Below are positions 47,980-57,295 of a stretch of DNA of 64,000 nucleotides, one piece after another. The notes under the pieces are model-generated. The model saw only the letters and a list, made by a program, of their open reading frames with translations. It was not told where the DNA came from and ran no database searches. The stretch lies in the NCBI RefSeq assembly GCF_014212125.1, contig NZ_JACJVP010000061.1, positions 1 through 64,000 on the forward strand, read 5' to 3'. The first letter of the stretch is position 1, and every line of letters begins with the position of its first letter. A program made the translations under genes and the position numbers. This DNA comes from Cohnella nanjingensis. Lineage in GTDB: Bacteria; Bacillota; Bacilli; Paenibacillales; Paenibacillaceae.

Positions 47980-49170
47980 ATGGCAAAGGCTAAATTCGAA
48001 CGTAACAAACCGCACGTTAACATCGGTACGATCGGCCACGTCGACCACGGCAAAACGACGCTGACGGCTGCCATCACGACTGTTCTGTCCAAAAAATACG
48101 GCGGCGCCGCCGTCGCATTCGACCAAATCGACAAGGCTCCGGAAGAGCGCGAGCGCGGGATCACGATCTCCACGGCTCACGTTGAATACGAAACGCCTAA
48201 CCGTCACTATGCGCACGTTGACTGCCCTGGACACGCCGACTATGTTAAAAACATGATCACCGGCGCTGCTCAAATGGACGGCGCGATCCTGGTTGTATCC
48301 GCTGCTGACGGCCCTATGCCGCAAACGCGCGAGCACATCCTGCTGTCCCGCCAAGTAGGCGTTCCTTACATCGTCGTATTCCTGAACAAATGCGACATGG
48401 TTGAAGACGAAGAGCTGCTCGAGCTGGTTGAGATGGAAGTTCGCGACCTGCTGAACGAGTATGAGTTCCCGGGCGACGACACGCCGATCATCCGCGGCGC
48501 TGCTCGCGAAGCTCTGCAAAATCCGGACGGCCCTTGGGCTGACAAGATCGTTGAACTGTTCGAGCAAGTGGATACCTACATCCCTACGCCTGAGCGCGAC
48601 GTCTCCAAGCCGTTCCTGATGCCGGTCGAAGACGTGTTCACGATCACGGGCCGCGGTACGGTTGCTACGGGCCGCGTAGAGCGTGGTACGATCAAGATCT
48701 CCGACGAAATCGAGATCATCGGTCTGCATGAAGAAACGCGCAAATCCGTCGTTACGGGCGTTGAAATGTTCCGTAAACTGCTTGACTCCGCTCAAGCGGG
48801 CGACAACATCGGCGCGCTGCTTCGCGGCGTCGACCGTAAAGACATCGAGCGTGGACAAGTTCTGGCGAAGCCGGGTTCGGTTAAGCCGCACACGGAATTC
48901 ACGGCTCAAATCTACGTCCTGACCAAAGAAGAAGGCGGCCGTCATAAGCCTTTCTTCACGGGCTACCGTCCGCAGTTCTACTTCCGCACGACGGACGTTA
49001 CGGGCATCATCAACCTGCCGGAAGGCACGGAAATGGTTATGCCTGGCGACAACATCACCGTTACCGTTCAACTGATCGCTCCGATCGCGGTTGAAGAAGG
49101 CACTCGCTTCTCCATCCGTGAAGGCGGCCGTACGGTTGGCGCCGGCGCTGTTGCTTCCATCCAAAAGTAA
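47980..49170 (+). CDS. tuf: Elongation factor Tu
   Basis: A 396-residue GTPase that brings aminoacyl-tRNA to the ribosome. G1 is GHVDHGKTT at 19-27, G3 is DCPGHADYVKNM and G4 is NKCD. AAGGAGGAG precedes ATG 47980. Codon use is strongly biased (CTG, CGT/CGC, GGC), as expected for a highly expressed gene. A terminator follows. It ends the str operon; in B. subtilis the S10 operon follows closely, but here about 7.7 kb of other genes intervene. Confidence 0.98.
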   Translation: MAKAKFERNKPHVNIGTIGHVDHGKTTLTAAITTVLSKKYGGAAVAFDQIDKAPEERERGITISTAHVEYETPNRHYAHVDCPGHADYVKNMITGAAQMDGAILVVSAADGPMPQTREHILLSRQVGVPYIVVFLNKCDMVEDEELLELVEMEVRDLLNEYEFPGDDTPIIRGAAREALQNPDGPWADKIVELFEQVDTYIPTPERDVSKPFLMPVEDVFTITGRGTVATGRVERGTIKISDEIEIIGLHEETRKSVVTGVEMFRKLLDSAQAGDNIGALLRGVDRKDIERGQVLAKPGSVKPHTEFTAQIYVLTKEEGGRHKPFFTGYRPQFYFRTTDVTGIINLPEGTEMVMPGDNITVTVQLIAPIAVEEGTRFSIREGGRTVGAGAVASIQK

Positions 49171-49190
49171 TTCGGCCTTCGGCCAAACGA

Positions 49191-49226
49191 AAGACCGTAC
49201 CGGTTCTCCGGCACGGTCTTTTTATT
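49191..49226 (+). terminator. Terminator of the str operon
   Basis: AAGACCGTACCGG (49191-49203) pairs with CCGGCACGGTCTT (49208-49220) with one A-C mismatch and a TTCT loop, followed by TTTTATTGTTTT. Confidence 0.9.
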
Positions 49227-49250
49227 GTTTTATCAGATTCCGAGAGCACC

Positions 49251-50879
49251 CTATCCAAGCTTGTTCCGGTACTCCTGCGGCGTCAGGCCGTAATGCTTTT
49301 TGAAGAGTTGGATGAAGTAGCTCGGCTTCTGGTACCCGAGCGATTGGGAGATGTCATAGATCTTCTCCGCGCTCTGCGCGAGCAGGGCGGCCGCCCGCTC
49401 CATCCGCGCCCGGAAGACATAATCGCTGATGCCTTCCCCGGTCTCCATCTTGTAGATCTTCGACAGATAGGAGGGATTCAGGAAAACGCTTGCCGCGATC
49501 GCCTGCAGGGACGCCTCCTCCAGGTTCCGCTGGATGAACGATTGTACCTGCTTGATGATATTCGCCCGAGAGTCCTTGTCTTCCGCGCTCTCCAACTGCC
49601 GAAAGTAATGAAGGATGCGCCACGTCCAGGCGCGCAGCTCCTCCATCGAGGCGGCTGCTTGCCCGTCCGTCAACGCGATGGCCCCGTCGCCGGCCGGATC
49701 GAACAGGGACTGCTTGTTCTTGTGGCTGAGGGATGCCCAGGCGGCTGCCATGACGTAGTAAGCTTCCTGAATGCGAGCGGAAGAGGCCTGGCCGTCCGTC
49801 TCGAGCTCTTCGAAGATCCGGCGCAGCTTGTCCTCCACCTGCTCCCACTGTCCGATCTCGAGCAGGGTGGACAAGGTGGGCGGGCGATACAGCTCGTAGA
49901 GCAAAATGGGCGGATGCTGGATCGGCGTCCGGGACAGAGAGACGTACAGCTCGCGGTGACGGCCGATGAGCCGGCGGAAGCCTGCTACGGCGGCCGGGTA
50001 TAGCGTGGCGGCATCCTCGGGGAACGCGCCGGACCGGGTCGAGAGAATCGAGAGGCTCACGCGCAGATAAGTGCGGGCCGCATGCTGAAGGCGGAGGGCG
50101 CGGCTCTCGATCCATGCGTCCGGACCGCCGTCATCGTCGAGGCCGGCCTCGCCATTCTGCGCGGCGATCAGACAGACGAGGAAGCCGTGCTGGTCTTTGC
50201 CGTGCCAGAAGGCAAACCGGTCCGAGAAGACCTCCTCCGCCATATTCGCGAGCGCATAGTCGATCAACTCGCCTTGGCCCGAGTCCTCGCCGGATTCGGC
50301 GTCATCCAGGCGAACCAGCAAGAGATGGAACGCATCCGCCTCGCGAAGCGGTACATCGTACGTCTCCATGCGTCGCTGAAGCGACTTGGACCGGGGCGAC
50401 TGCTTGCCGTTGATCAGATCCAGCAGCAGATACTCCCGAAGCTTGGGCTGCTGCTCCCGCAGCGTATACATCGCCCGCTGCAAGGAGCTCACCTCCAGCC
50501 ATTCGCGATCGAGTTCCTGCAGCGCCTTGCGAACGGCGCCCATCAATTCCTCGTCCGCCGCCGGCTTCAGCAGATAGTCGCTGGACTGGAGCTGCAGCGC
50601 CTGCTTTGCATATTCGAAGTCCGAATAACCCGACAGCAGGATGCACTTCGTATGCTTCCAATTGCTGCGGATCCTCGCGATCAACTCCAGTCCGGACATG
50701 CCGGGCATGCGGATATCCGTCACGACGACGTCGACGGCTTGCTCCTTCAGGATGTCCAGCGCTTCCGAACCGGAATACGCTTTATGTACGACGTCGATCC
50801 CGATCTCTCCCCAAGGCAGCATCTCCGCCAGATCGTCCGCCAGGATCGATTGGTCGTCGATGATGAGCAATTGACGCAT
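49251..50879 (-). CDS. YesN-type response regulator with AraC output
   Basis: A 542-residue regulator for the sugar transporter genes. The receiver domain has LLIIDDQ, phospho-acceptor D55 in VVVTDIRMPG and the conserved K in YLLKPA. A long middle domain (~130-430) is of unknown fold. The C-terminal AraC pair of helix-turn-helices spans ~440-542 (IKQVQSFIQRNLEEASLQAIAAS to KPSYFIQLFKKHYGLTPQEY). ATG at 50879 follows GGAGGG by nine bases. It is co-transcribed with the sensor gene and divergent from the ABC operon it probably activates. Confidence 0.92.
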   Translation of the reverse strand: MRQLLIIDDQSILADDLAEMLPWGEIGIDVVHKAYSGSEALDILKEQAVDVVVTDIRMPGMSGLELIARIRSNWKHTKCILLSGYSDFEYAKQALQLQSSDYLLKPAADEELMGAVRKALQELDREWLEVSSLQRAMYTLREQQPKLREYLLLDLINGKQSPRSKSLQRRMETYDVPLREADAFHLLLVRLDDAESGEDSGQGELIDYALANMAEEVFSDRFAFWHGKDQHGFLVCLIAAQNGEAGLDDDGGPDAWIESRALRLQHAARTYLRVSLSILSTRSGAFPEDAATLYPAAVAGFRRLIGRHRELYVSLSRTPIQHPPILLYELYRPPTLSTLLEIGQWEQVEDKLRRIFEELETDGQASSARIQEAYYVMAAAWASLSHKNKQSLFDPAGDGAIALTDGQAAASMEELRAWTWRILHYFRQLESAEDKDSRANIIKQVQSFIQRNLEEASLQAIAASVFLNPSYLSKIYKMETGEGISDYVFRARMERAAALLAQSAEKIYDISQSLGYQKPSYFIQLFKKHYGLTPQEYRNKLG

Positions 50880-50892
50880 TAGACTCCCTCCT

Positions 50893-52626
50893 TTACGCGG
50901 TCAGCGTGTTGTCGATCCGGTTCGGCCAATAGATCTCCGCGGTCACGCCGCCTTCCGGCCGCGGCACGATCCGCAGTCCCGCCTCCGAACCGTATTGCAA
51001 GTACATCCGCTGATGGGTATTCCACAACGCGCATCCTTTATCCTCCGTCAATGGCATCGACAGCTCTTGCAGCAGTCCGGCCAGTCGTTCTTCGCTGATG
51101 CCGACGCCGTTGTCCGTCACCGTAATGCGATTGTAGCGGTCGTCCTGCGCGCCTTCCACGCGGATCGTCCCCATCCCGAGCGGTTCGATGCCGTGGACGA
51201 CGGCATTCTCCACCAAGGGCTGAATGATCAGCCGCGGAATCTCTTGTTCGAGCATGGCCTGCGGAATCTCGATCGAATACTGAAGATCCTGCACGTTCAT
51301 CGTCTGAATCGTCAAGTAGCTGTTCACGAGATCCAATTCGTCCCTCAGCGGGGCCGTCTGCCGTTCGGTGCGGGTCGTGTAGCGGTAGTACTTGCTCAGA
51401 TGCAGCGCAAGCTGCATGACCGACTCCTTCTCTCCGAGCCGCGTCAGGCTGCGGATCAACGTGAAGCAATTGTACAGGAAATGCGGATTGATCTGCGATT
51501 GCAGCTGCTTCAGATTCGCGTCGCGGGAACGGATCGTCTCGAGGTAGACATTTTGGATCAGCTGCTCGATCTGGCTGGCCATCTCGTTGAAGCTCACGAG
51601 CAGGAAGTGGAACTCGTTGTTCGGATGGAATACCTTCAGCTTCGGATATTCGCCTTTCTTCAGTTTGCGTACGCCCCGGATCAGCTCCTTGATCGGACGC
51701 TGGACGTTAATGTACAGATAGTAGGCCGCCGGGATGCTGACGAAGAGCAGAATCAGGATCGACAGGTAGAAAAGAAAGCTGTTCGCCGTAATGGGATGGG
51801 TCACTTCGTGAATCGGCACGTAGTCGATGAGGTAAAGGCCGAGGGAAGGCATCAAGGCGCAGCTCACCGTGTACTCGCCTTCCGACAGCTTGACGCGGAT
51901 ATACCGCTTCTTGGCGAGCTCCTTCAGATCGAGCGAAGGCAGGAGCTCCTCCTGCAGCTTGTCGTTGCCGTCGCTGGCTTCGATCTTGTGCGCATCCGCC
52001 GAGACGAGGAAGGGGTCGCCTTTGCCGCCGGCCTTGAAGCTGTCGAGCGCCTTCACCAGCTCCGTCGCCCCGAAGCTGATCTCCACGATCAGACCGGCGT
52101 TCCCGAGCTCGGCATCGAAGGGATGCGTCACCGCCCGAAGAAACCGGGGCTGATTCTTGAAGAAGGCGGATTGGTTCTCCGTATAGCGCCACGACCGCGA
52201 GAAGTTCCGCGTCACGCTCGCGGCGTCGTATTCGAGGGTCGGATTGGTCGAGACGAAGGTGCCGGTCTCCGGCGCGTAGACGCTGATGGTGGTGTCCCAG
52301 TTCGAGGAGACGTTCAGCAGGCGCAGCTTCTCCTCGACGCGGCGCTTCTCGTCGGTCTGTTCATAGAGGTTGGCCGTATCGATGAACTCCAGCGTCCGTA
52401 CGTTCATGTCCTCGCTGACGAGCAATCCGTACTTGGAGAACTGGGTGACCATCTCGTCGAGCTTGGCCGCGAAAAAACTGAGGTCCTTGTACATCGACTT
52501 CTCGACCTCGTGCCGCACGACGTTGATGCTCGTCCGGTTGGAGTACCAGTAGAGGAGAATGATGGGGATGAGCAGGATGACGATGAGCGACAAGATCTTG
52601 GCGAACGTATTCACGCGAAGACTCAT
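50893..52626 (-). CDS. YesM-type sensor histidine kinase
   Basis: A 577-residue membrane kinase, partner of the YesN-type regulator. Two membrane helices flank an external sensing domain (about 12-30 and 285-308). HAMP follows, then the HisKA-like box QINPHFLYNCFTLIR with phospho-acceptor H, and an ATPase domain with PLVENAVVHGI and DNGVGI. I start at ATG 52626 after AAGGATG; an upstream ATG at 52740 would add 38 residues and overlap the promoter. The stop lies 13 bases from the regulator start, so the two form one transcript. Confidence 0.92.
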   Translation of the reverse strand: MSLRVNTFAKILSLIVILLIPIILLYWYSNRTSINVVRHEVEKSMYKDLSFFAAKLDEMVTQFSKYGLLVSEDMNVRTLEFIDTANLYEQTDEKRRVEEKLRLLNVSSNWDTTISVYAPETGTFVSTNPTLEYDAASVTRNFSRSWRYTENQSAFFKNQPRFLRAVTHPFDAELGNAGLIVEISFGATELVKALDSFKAGGKGDPFLVSADAHKIEASDGNDKLQEELLPSLDLKELAKKRYIRVKLSEGEYTVSCALMPSLGLYLIDYVPIHEVTHPITANSFLFYLSILILLFVSIPAAYYLYINVQRPIKELIRGVRKLKKGEYPKLKVFHPNNEFHFLLVSFNEMASQIEQLIQNVYLETIRSRDANLKQLQSQINPHFLYNCFTLIRSLTRLGEKESVMQLALHLSKYYRYTTRTERQTAPLRDELDLVNSYLTIQTMNVQDLQYSIEIPQAMLEQEIPRLIIQPLVENAVVHGIEPLGMGTIRVEGAQDDRYNRITVTDNGVGISEERLAGLLQELSMPLTEDKGCALWNTHQRMYLQYGSEAGLRIVPRPEGGVTAEIYWPNRIDNTLTA

Positions 52627-52721
52627 GACCCGAACACATCCTTTCGTCCGACGGATTCGAAGGAGACAAAGAAATGGGTATCGTTCCAAAGGGATTGGCG
52701 CAGACGCTCCGAATCCCCGAT

Positions 52722-52730
52722 TGCTATAAT
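52722..52730 (+). promoter_or_regulatory. Extended -10 promoter for the ABC operon
   Basis: TGCTATAAT is an extended -10 element; the sequence 17 bp upstream (AGACGC) is a poor -35, which fits activator-dependent transcription. It is 80 bases before the permease gene start. Confidence 0.5.
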
Positions 52731-52731
52731 T

Positions 52732-52759
52732 ACTATACATGATGCGTAAGCGCTGTCAA
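52732..52759 (-). promoter_or_regulatory. Promoter of the YesMN-type operon
   Basis: On the minus strand, -35 TTGACA (52759-52754), a 16-bp spacer and -10 TATAGT (52737-52732). It lies almost back to back with the plus-strand -10. Confidence 0.75.
52745..52758. promoter_or_regulatory. cre-like site in the divergent promoter region
   Basis: CGTAAGCGCTGTCA fits the CcpA operator TGNAANCGNWWNCA at 12 of 14 positions. It overlaps the minus-strand -35 and lies just downstream of the plus-strand start point, so CcpA could repress both directions. The match is imperfect. Confidence 0.4.
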
Positions 52760-52810
52760 CAAGCGAAAACGGCTTGGTTCAAAAAGAGAAGCGGAGAGGG
52801 AAGTGGGGCC

Positions 52811-53779
52811 ATGCGCGCAAAAGTAGAAACGGTCGGGGAGCCGGCTGTCGCCAGCGGTACGGGAACGCAGAAAGGAAGCGCCTGGTCCGGATTTCTGCGC
52901 AGGACCTGGCCGCTGCACGTGATGCTGCTGCCCGCGGTATTGCTGCAGCTCGTATTCGGTTATTTGCCGCTCGGCGGACTCGTCATCGCGTTCCAGGATT
53001 TCAAACCGTACCAAGGGATCTTCCATTCGCCTTGGGTCGGCTGGGCGCACTTCCGGTTCATGTTCGAATATCCGGACAGCAAGCAAGTCATCTTCAACAC
53101 CGTCATCATCGCGGGACTGAAGATCGTCTCCAATATCGTCGTGCCGTTCACGTTCGCGCTGCTTCTGAACGAAGTGCGCAAGCAGCTCTTCAAGCGCACG
53201 GTGCAGACGCTGGTCTACCTGCCTTTCTTCATCTCTTGGGTCTTCCTAGGCGGCATCCTGAACGACGTGCTGGCGTCGGACGGCATCGTCAACAACCTGC
53301 TCGTCAGCTGGTTCCATATCGAACCGATCCTGTTCCTCGGGGACGGCAACTGGTTCCGCTTCACCGTCATCGTCAGCGACATCTGGCAGCAGTTCGGCTT
53401 CGGGACCATCGTCTATCTGGCCGCGCTAGCGGGAGTCAACCCCGCCTTGTATGAAGCGGCAGAGGTGGATGGCGCCAGCCGCTGGAAGCAGACGCTCCAC
53501 GTGACGATCCCGTCGCTCGCGCCGATCGTCATCGTCGTCGGCACGCTTGCCTTGGGCAACATTCTGAACGCCGGCTTCGATCAGATTTTCAACTTGTACA
53601 ATGCGCTCGTCTACGACAAGGGCGATATCATCGATACGTTCGTCTACCGGACCGGCATCTTGAACGGGCAATTCAGCTTCGGGACGGCGGTCGGGGTGTT
53701 CAAGTCGTTCGTCGGCTTCGCTCTTATCGTCTTAAGCTACAGAATCGCCTACAAACTGGCGGATTATAAGATCTTCTAA
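52811..53779 (+). CDS. Carbohydrate ABC permease, LplB/YtcP type, first subunit
   Basis: A 322-residue permease of the CUT1-like lplB family. About six helices span residues ~30-315, and the cytoplasmic EAA loop reads EAAEVDGASRWKQTLHVTIPSLAP (~215-238). ATG 52811 follows GAGAGGGAAGTGGGG. The second permease gene starts 17 bases after its stop, and a solute-binding lipoprotein gene follows. No ATPase gene lies here, so a shared MsmX-type ATPase is expected elsewhere. The substrate is probably an oligosaccharide. Confidence 0.92.
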   Translation: MRAKVETVGEPAVASGTGTQKGSAWSGFLRRTWPLHVMLLPAVLLQLVFGYLPLGGLVIAFQDFKPYQGIFHSPWVGWAHFRFMFEYPDSKQVIFNTVIIAGLKIVSNIVVPFTFALLLNEVRKQLFKRTVQTLVYLPFFISWVFLGGILNDVLASDGIVNNLLVSWFHIEPILFLGDGNWFRFTVIVSDIWQQFGFGTIVYLAALAGVNPALYEAAEVDGASRWKQTLHVTIPSLAPIVIVVGTLALGNILNAGFDQIFNLYNALVYDKGDIIDTFVYRTGILNGQFSFGTAVGVFKSFVGFALIVLSYRIAYKLADYKIF

Positions 53780-53795
53780 GGAGGGGCGAGCGCTA

Positions 53796-54674
53796 ATGGG
53801 TTTCCGATCGCCGGGATACCGGGCTTTTACCGTCGCGAACTATACGATATTGGCCATCGCCGGGCTGCTCTGCATCCTGCCGATGATCCACATTCTCGCA
53901 GTCAGCCTGAGCGCCAGCGCGCCGGCCAACTCCCATCTGGTCGGGCTGTGGCCGAAGGGATTCAATTGGGATTCGTACACCAAGACGATGAACAACGCGA
54001 ACTTCCTGCGCGCGTTCGTCATCGCGATCATCCGCACGTTCGCGGGGACGTTCGTCACGATGTTCGTCATCACGCTGGGCGGCTATGCGCTATCCAAGGA
54101 CAACCGGTTCTTCCGGAGCCGGACCGCGTATTCGTGGTTCTTCGTCTTCACGATGCTGTTCAACGGCGGGATCATCCCCAGCTACATTCTCATCCGCAAC
54201 CTTCACCTGATGGACACGCTCTGGGCGTTGATCCTGCCCGGGGCGGTGCAAGTGTTCAATATGATCCTGCTCATGAATTTCTTCCGCAATACGCCCAAAG
54301 AGCTGGAGGAGGCCGCCTTCATCGACGGCGCCGGCCACTTCCGAATTCTGGCCCTCGTGTACCTGCCGCTAGCGACGCCTGCGATCGCGACGCTCTCGCT
54401 GTTCTCGATCGTGGGCAATTGGAATGCGTGGTTCGACGGCTTGTTGTATATTAACAATTACCGGAACTATCCGCTCGCTACATTCCTGCAGACGATCATC
54501 GTCCAGCAGGATTTCAACAAGATCAATCCGGACATTAACGAGCTGAAGAACATCTCCCAGCGGACGGTCAAAGCCGCCCAGATCTTCATCGGGATGCTCC
54601 CGGTTCTGGTCGTTTACCCCTATCTGCAGAAGTATTTCGTCAAAGGCATCGTGCTGGGCGCAATCAAGGAGTAG
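53796..54674 (+). CDS. Carbohydrate ABC permease, second subunit
   Basis: A 292-residue permease of the LplC/YtcP type. Six helices are predicted. The EAA loop is EEAAFIDGAGHFRILALVYLPLATP (~166-190). AAGGAGGGG precedes ATG 53796 by eight bases. It pairs with the upstream permease as a heterodimer, and with the lipoprotein downstream. Confidence 0.92.
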   Translation: MGFRSPGYRAFTVANYTILAIAGLLCILPMIHILAVSLSASAPANSHLVGLWPKGFNWDSYTKTMNNANFLRAFVIAIIRTFAGTFVTMFVITLGGYALSKDNRFFRSRTAYSWFFVFTMLFNGGIIPSYILIRNLHLMDTLWALILPGAVQVFNMILLMNFFRNTPKELEEAAFIDGAGHFRILALVYLPLATPAIATLSLFSIVGNWNAWFDGLLYINNYRNYPLATFLQTIIVQQDFNKINPDINELKNISQRTVKAAQIFIGMLPVLVVYPYLQKYFVKGIVLGAIKE

Positions 54675-54737
54675 CCGGCATGGGGCCGAAAGCCGGTTCG
54701 GCTAAGAGGATAACAAATTGGTACGGACCACAAATAA

Positions 54738-54764
54738 TTGGCATTTAAATAAATTATTTACAAT
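54738..54764 (+). promoter_or_regulatory. Candidate second promoter before the binding protein gene
   Basis: In an AT-rich 148-bp gap, TTGGCA (54738-54743) and TACAAT (54759-54764) lie 15 bp apart, which is short. It could give the extra expression that binding-protein genes usually show. Confidence 0.35.
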
Positions 54765-54822
54765 TCTATAGTGAAAATCAGAACGTGAAGCGTTCTCATA
54801 TTTCAGATCTGGGGGGACAACA

Positions 54823-56589
54823 ATGGGCAACAGGAAGAAGAGTCTGCTCTTAACGTTGACGACGCTGCTTGCCGTTAGCTTGACGGCTTGCTCGGGAAGC
54901 AATTCGGGGAATGGCGGCAAAGATGGCGCCAGCAGTCCTTCGGCCACCGCTTCGGCTACCGCCTCGGCCAGCAAGTCCGAGGAGAAGGGCGACGGCACGG
55001 GCTGGGACGGGCAGAAATATGCGACGCCGATCACGCTGACGACGGTGAAGGGGATCGGAACGAACTACTTCTTCAAGACGGGCGAGACGATCGAGAACAA
55101 CGTCATGACCAAGTTCGTCCATGACAATCTGGGGATCGACGTGAAGTATAATTGGGTCGTAACGGACACGAACGACGCCTATAAGACAAAGCTGCGCCTC
55201 ATGCTCTCCTCGGGGGACAAGATGCCGGACATCATCAGCTTCCGCGGCGATACGGAGACGCTGAACATGCTGATCGACTCGGGGCAGTTCATGGAAGTCG
55301 GAGATCTGTTCGACAAGTACGCAGGGGATACGTACAAACAAGGCGTAGCGCTGAATCCGGATACCTGGCTGCCGGTGCTGCGGAACAGCAAGAAGATGGC
55401 GCTGCCGATCCTCGACTACGCCTACAACGACGATATGGTGCTCTGGCTGCGGCAGGACTGGATGGATAAGCTCGGCCTTCAGGCGCCGAAGACGCTGGCC
55501 GATCTGGAGACGATCATGGATGCCTTCGTCAACAAAGATCCGGACGGCAACAACAAGAAGGACACGATCGGGATGGCGATGGGCTTCAAGAACGGGTTCA
55601 ACGTCTGGATGTCCGACGTCAGCTGGGTGTTCGGCGCGTACGGCGGGCTGCCGAACCAATGGAACAGCGGGGCGGACGGCACGCTCTCGAACGGCTCCGT
55701 CGACCCGGCCGCTAAGCAAGCGCTCGCTACCTTGAAGAGCTGGATGGACAAAGGCTACATCTCGAAGGATTCCGCGCTGAAGGATGAAGTGGCGGGCGCC
55801 GAGATGTTCACCAAGGGCCAGGCGGGCGCCATCGTCGGCCGGAACTGGCTGCCGGATTGGCCGTTCGGCGATCTGCTGAACAACGTCCCCACGGCCAAGT
55901 ACAAGGCGTACCCGATCCCGTCCGGTCCGGACGGCAAGATCGGCGCGCCGAGCGGCAACCCTTCGGTCAACGGCTGGATCCTGGTGAACAAGGACAGCAA
56001 GAACCCCGAAGCGATCCTGCGCTATTACAACTACTTCTTCGAGAACTGGGCGAACCCGCAGCCGGGCAGCGCCTTCGAGAACGGCTTCGCCGAAGGCTAC
56101 GACTGGGCGAAGCTGCCGGACGGGACGATCACGAAGGATCCGCAGAAGTATCCGGACCTGTTCCCGAACTACGCGGACCGCACGCACTTGGTCGAACCGA
56201 TCTACTATACGCTGACGTTCGAGGGCGCCCGCATTCCGGCCCTGTACGCCGACACGATGATCAAGCTGGCGAACGGCGGTACGCCGGAGACGCCTTATGA
56301 GAAGCAGACGGCGGGCGTGCGGAAAAAGGAGAACATCGACGCCATGAAGATCGTCTTGGATCAGAAGGACATCCGGATGAAGAACTACTTCCAAGGCCCG
56401 CTGACCGATACGATGAAGCAGAAGAACGAGCTGCTCAACAAGTTGGTGAACGAGACCTACAACAAGATCATCTACGGCCAATCGAACCTGGACGAATTCG
56501 ACAAGATGGTGGCCAACTGGAAGAAGTCCGGCGGCGATCAGATCACGAAGGAAGTCAACGACTGGTACAAGGCCAACGCAAGCAAGTAG
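54823..56589 (+). CDS. Sugar-binding lipoprotein of the ABC transporter
   Basis: A 588-residue extracellular solute-binding protein, family 1 (LplA/YtcQ-like). The signal peptide has a basic N-region, a hydrophobic core and the lipobox LTAC with lipidated C23. A low-complexity Gly/Ser/Ala linker (~24-52) leads to the binding domain. GGGGGGACAACA precedes ATG 54823. It captures substrate for the two permeases upstream. The ligand is not predictable from sequence. Confidence 0.92.
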   Translation: MGNRKKSLLLTLTTLLAVSLTACSGSNSGNGGKDGASSPSATASATASASKSEEKGDGTGWDGQKYATPITLTTVKGIGTNYFFKTGETIENNVMTKFVHDNLGIDVKYNWVVTDTNDAYKTKLRLMLSSGDKMPDIISFRGDTETLNMLIDSGQFMEVGDLFDKYAGDTYKQGVALNPDTWLPVLRNSKKMALPILDYAYNDDMVLWLRQDWMDKLGLQAPKTLADLETIMDAFVNKDPDGNNKKDTIGMAMGFKNGFNVWMSDVSWVFGAYGGLPNQWNSGADGTLSNGSVDPAAKQALATLKSWMDKGYISKDSALKDEVAGAEMFTKGQAGAIVGRNWLPDWPFGDLLNNVPTAKYKAYPIPSGPDGKIGAPSGNPSVNGWILVNKDSKNPEAILRYYNYFFENWANPQPGSAFENGFAEGYDWAKLPDGTITKDPQKYPDLFPNYADRTHLVEPIYYTLTFEGARIPALYADTMIKLANGGTPETPYEKQTAGVRKKENIDAMKIVLDQKDIRMKNYFQGPLTDTMKQKNELLNKLVNETYNKIIYGQSNLDEFDKMVANWKKSGGDQITKEVNDWYKANASK

Positions 56590-56611
56590 GCTTGGTATCT
56601 ATAAGCGCGAA

Positions 56612-56645
56612 GGGAACGTCCGCTTCTTCGGAAGCGGGCGTTTCC
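56612..56645 (+). terminator. Long hairpin after the binding protein gene
   Basis: GGGAACGTCCGCTTC (56612-56626) and GAAGCGGGCGTTTCC (56631-56645) pair with G-T wobbles around a TTCG tetraloop. There is no good T run, so it is a transcript-end or stability hairpin rather than a clear intrinsic terminator. Confidence 0.6.
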
Positions 56646-56761
56646 TCGCAGTTGCGGTGGATGCACGCTATATAATAGGAAGAAACACGTTGTCTCGAAT
56701 GGCCTTTTCGCCACGCGGAAATAGCGTTCCCGAAGTTCCTGCTCCGTATCATAAAAATTTG

Positions 56762-56790
56762 TTGCATTGGCCTAGACGAATCGCTATAAT
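56762..56790 (+). promoter_or_regulatory. S10 operon promoter
   Basis: -35 TTGCAT (56762-56767), a 17-bp spacer and -10 TATAAT (56785-56790). Confidence 0.8.
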
Positions 56791-56796
56791 AGTGAA

Positions 56797-56930
56797 TGTT
56801 GGTCTGTGACTGTGCGATGATGCGAGAGGTTGCCGACACACCCGGCCCCTTTGCCATAGGGTGGCAGAAGGGATGTCCGTCGGGGTATTCTCGCGGAGTA
56901 TGTCCGATTCCAAAATTGGACGAATGAAGG
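56797..56930 (+). promoter_or_regulatory. S10 operon leader, probable L4-type regulation
   Basis: The leader is structured. GCGAGA (56822-56827) pairs with TCTCGC (56889-56894), enclosing GGTTGCCGACACACC and a CCCTTTGCCATAGGGTGGC hairpin. A small hairpin GTCCGATTCC/AATTGGAC follows (56902-56921). The position is that of Bacillota S10 leaders known to respond to L4. The regulator here is inferred. Confidence 0.55.
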
Positions 56931-56941
56931 AGGGAATCACT

Positions 56942-57250
56942 ATGGCAAAGCAAAAAATCCGTATCCGTTTGAAAGCCTACGATCACCGTATCCTGGATCA
57001 ATCCGCGGAGAAAATCGTAGAAACGGCTAAGCGTACGGGCGCCGGCGTATCGGGTCCGATCCCGCTGCCGACCGAAAAGCAGGTCATCACGATCCTGCGC
57101 GCGGTTCACAAGTACAAAGACTCGCGCGAACAATTCGAAATGCGCACGCACAAGCGCTTGATTGACATCGTCAATCCGACGCCGCAAACGGTCGATGCGC
57201 TGATGCGTTTGGACCTGCCGTCCGGCGTGGACATCGAAATCAAGCTTTAA
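56942..57250 (+). CDS. rpsJ: Ribosomal protein S10
   Basis: The 102-residue 30S head protein, also NusE in antitermination. It begins MAKQKIRIRLKAYDHRILDQ and includes SGPIPLPTEKQVITILR. ATG 56942 follows AAGGAGGG; in-frame ATGs upstream lie inside the leader. First gene of the S10 operon. Confidence 0.97.
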   Translation: MAKQKIRIRLKAYDHRILDQSAEKIVETAKRTGAGVSGPIPLPTEKQVITILRAVHKYKDSREQFEMRTHKRLIDIVNPTPQTVDALMRLDLPSGVDIEIKL

Positions 57251-57295
57251 TAAGCAAGTACCCCTGTGAATAAGGAATAGAAGAGAGGTGTCAAC

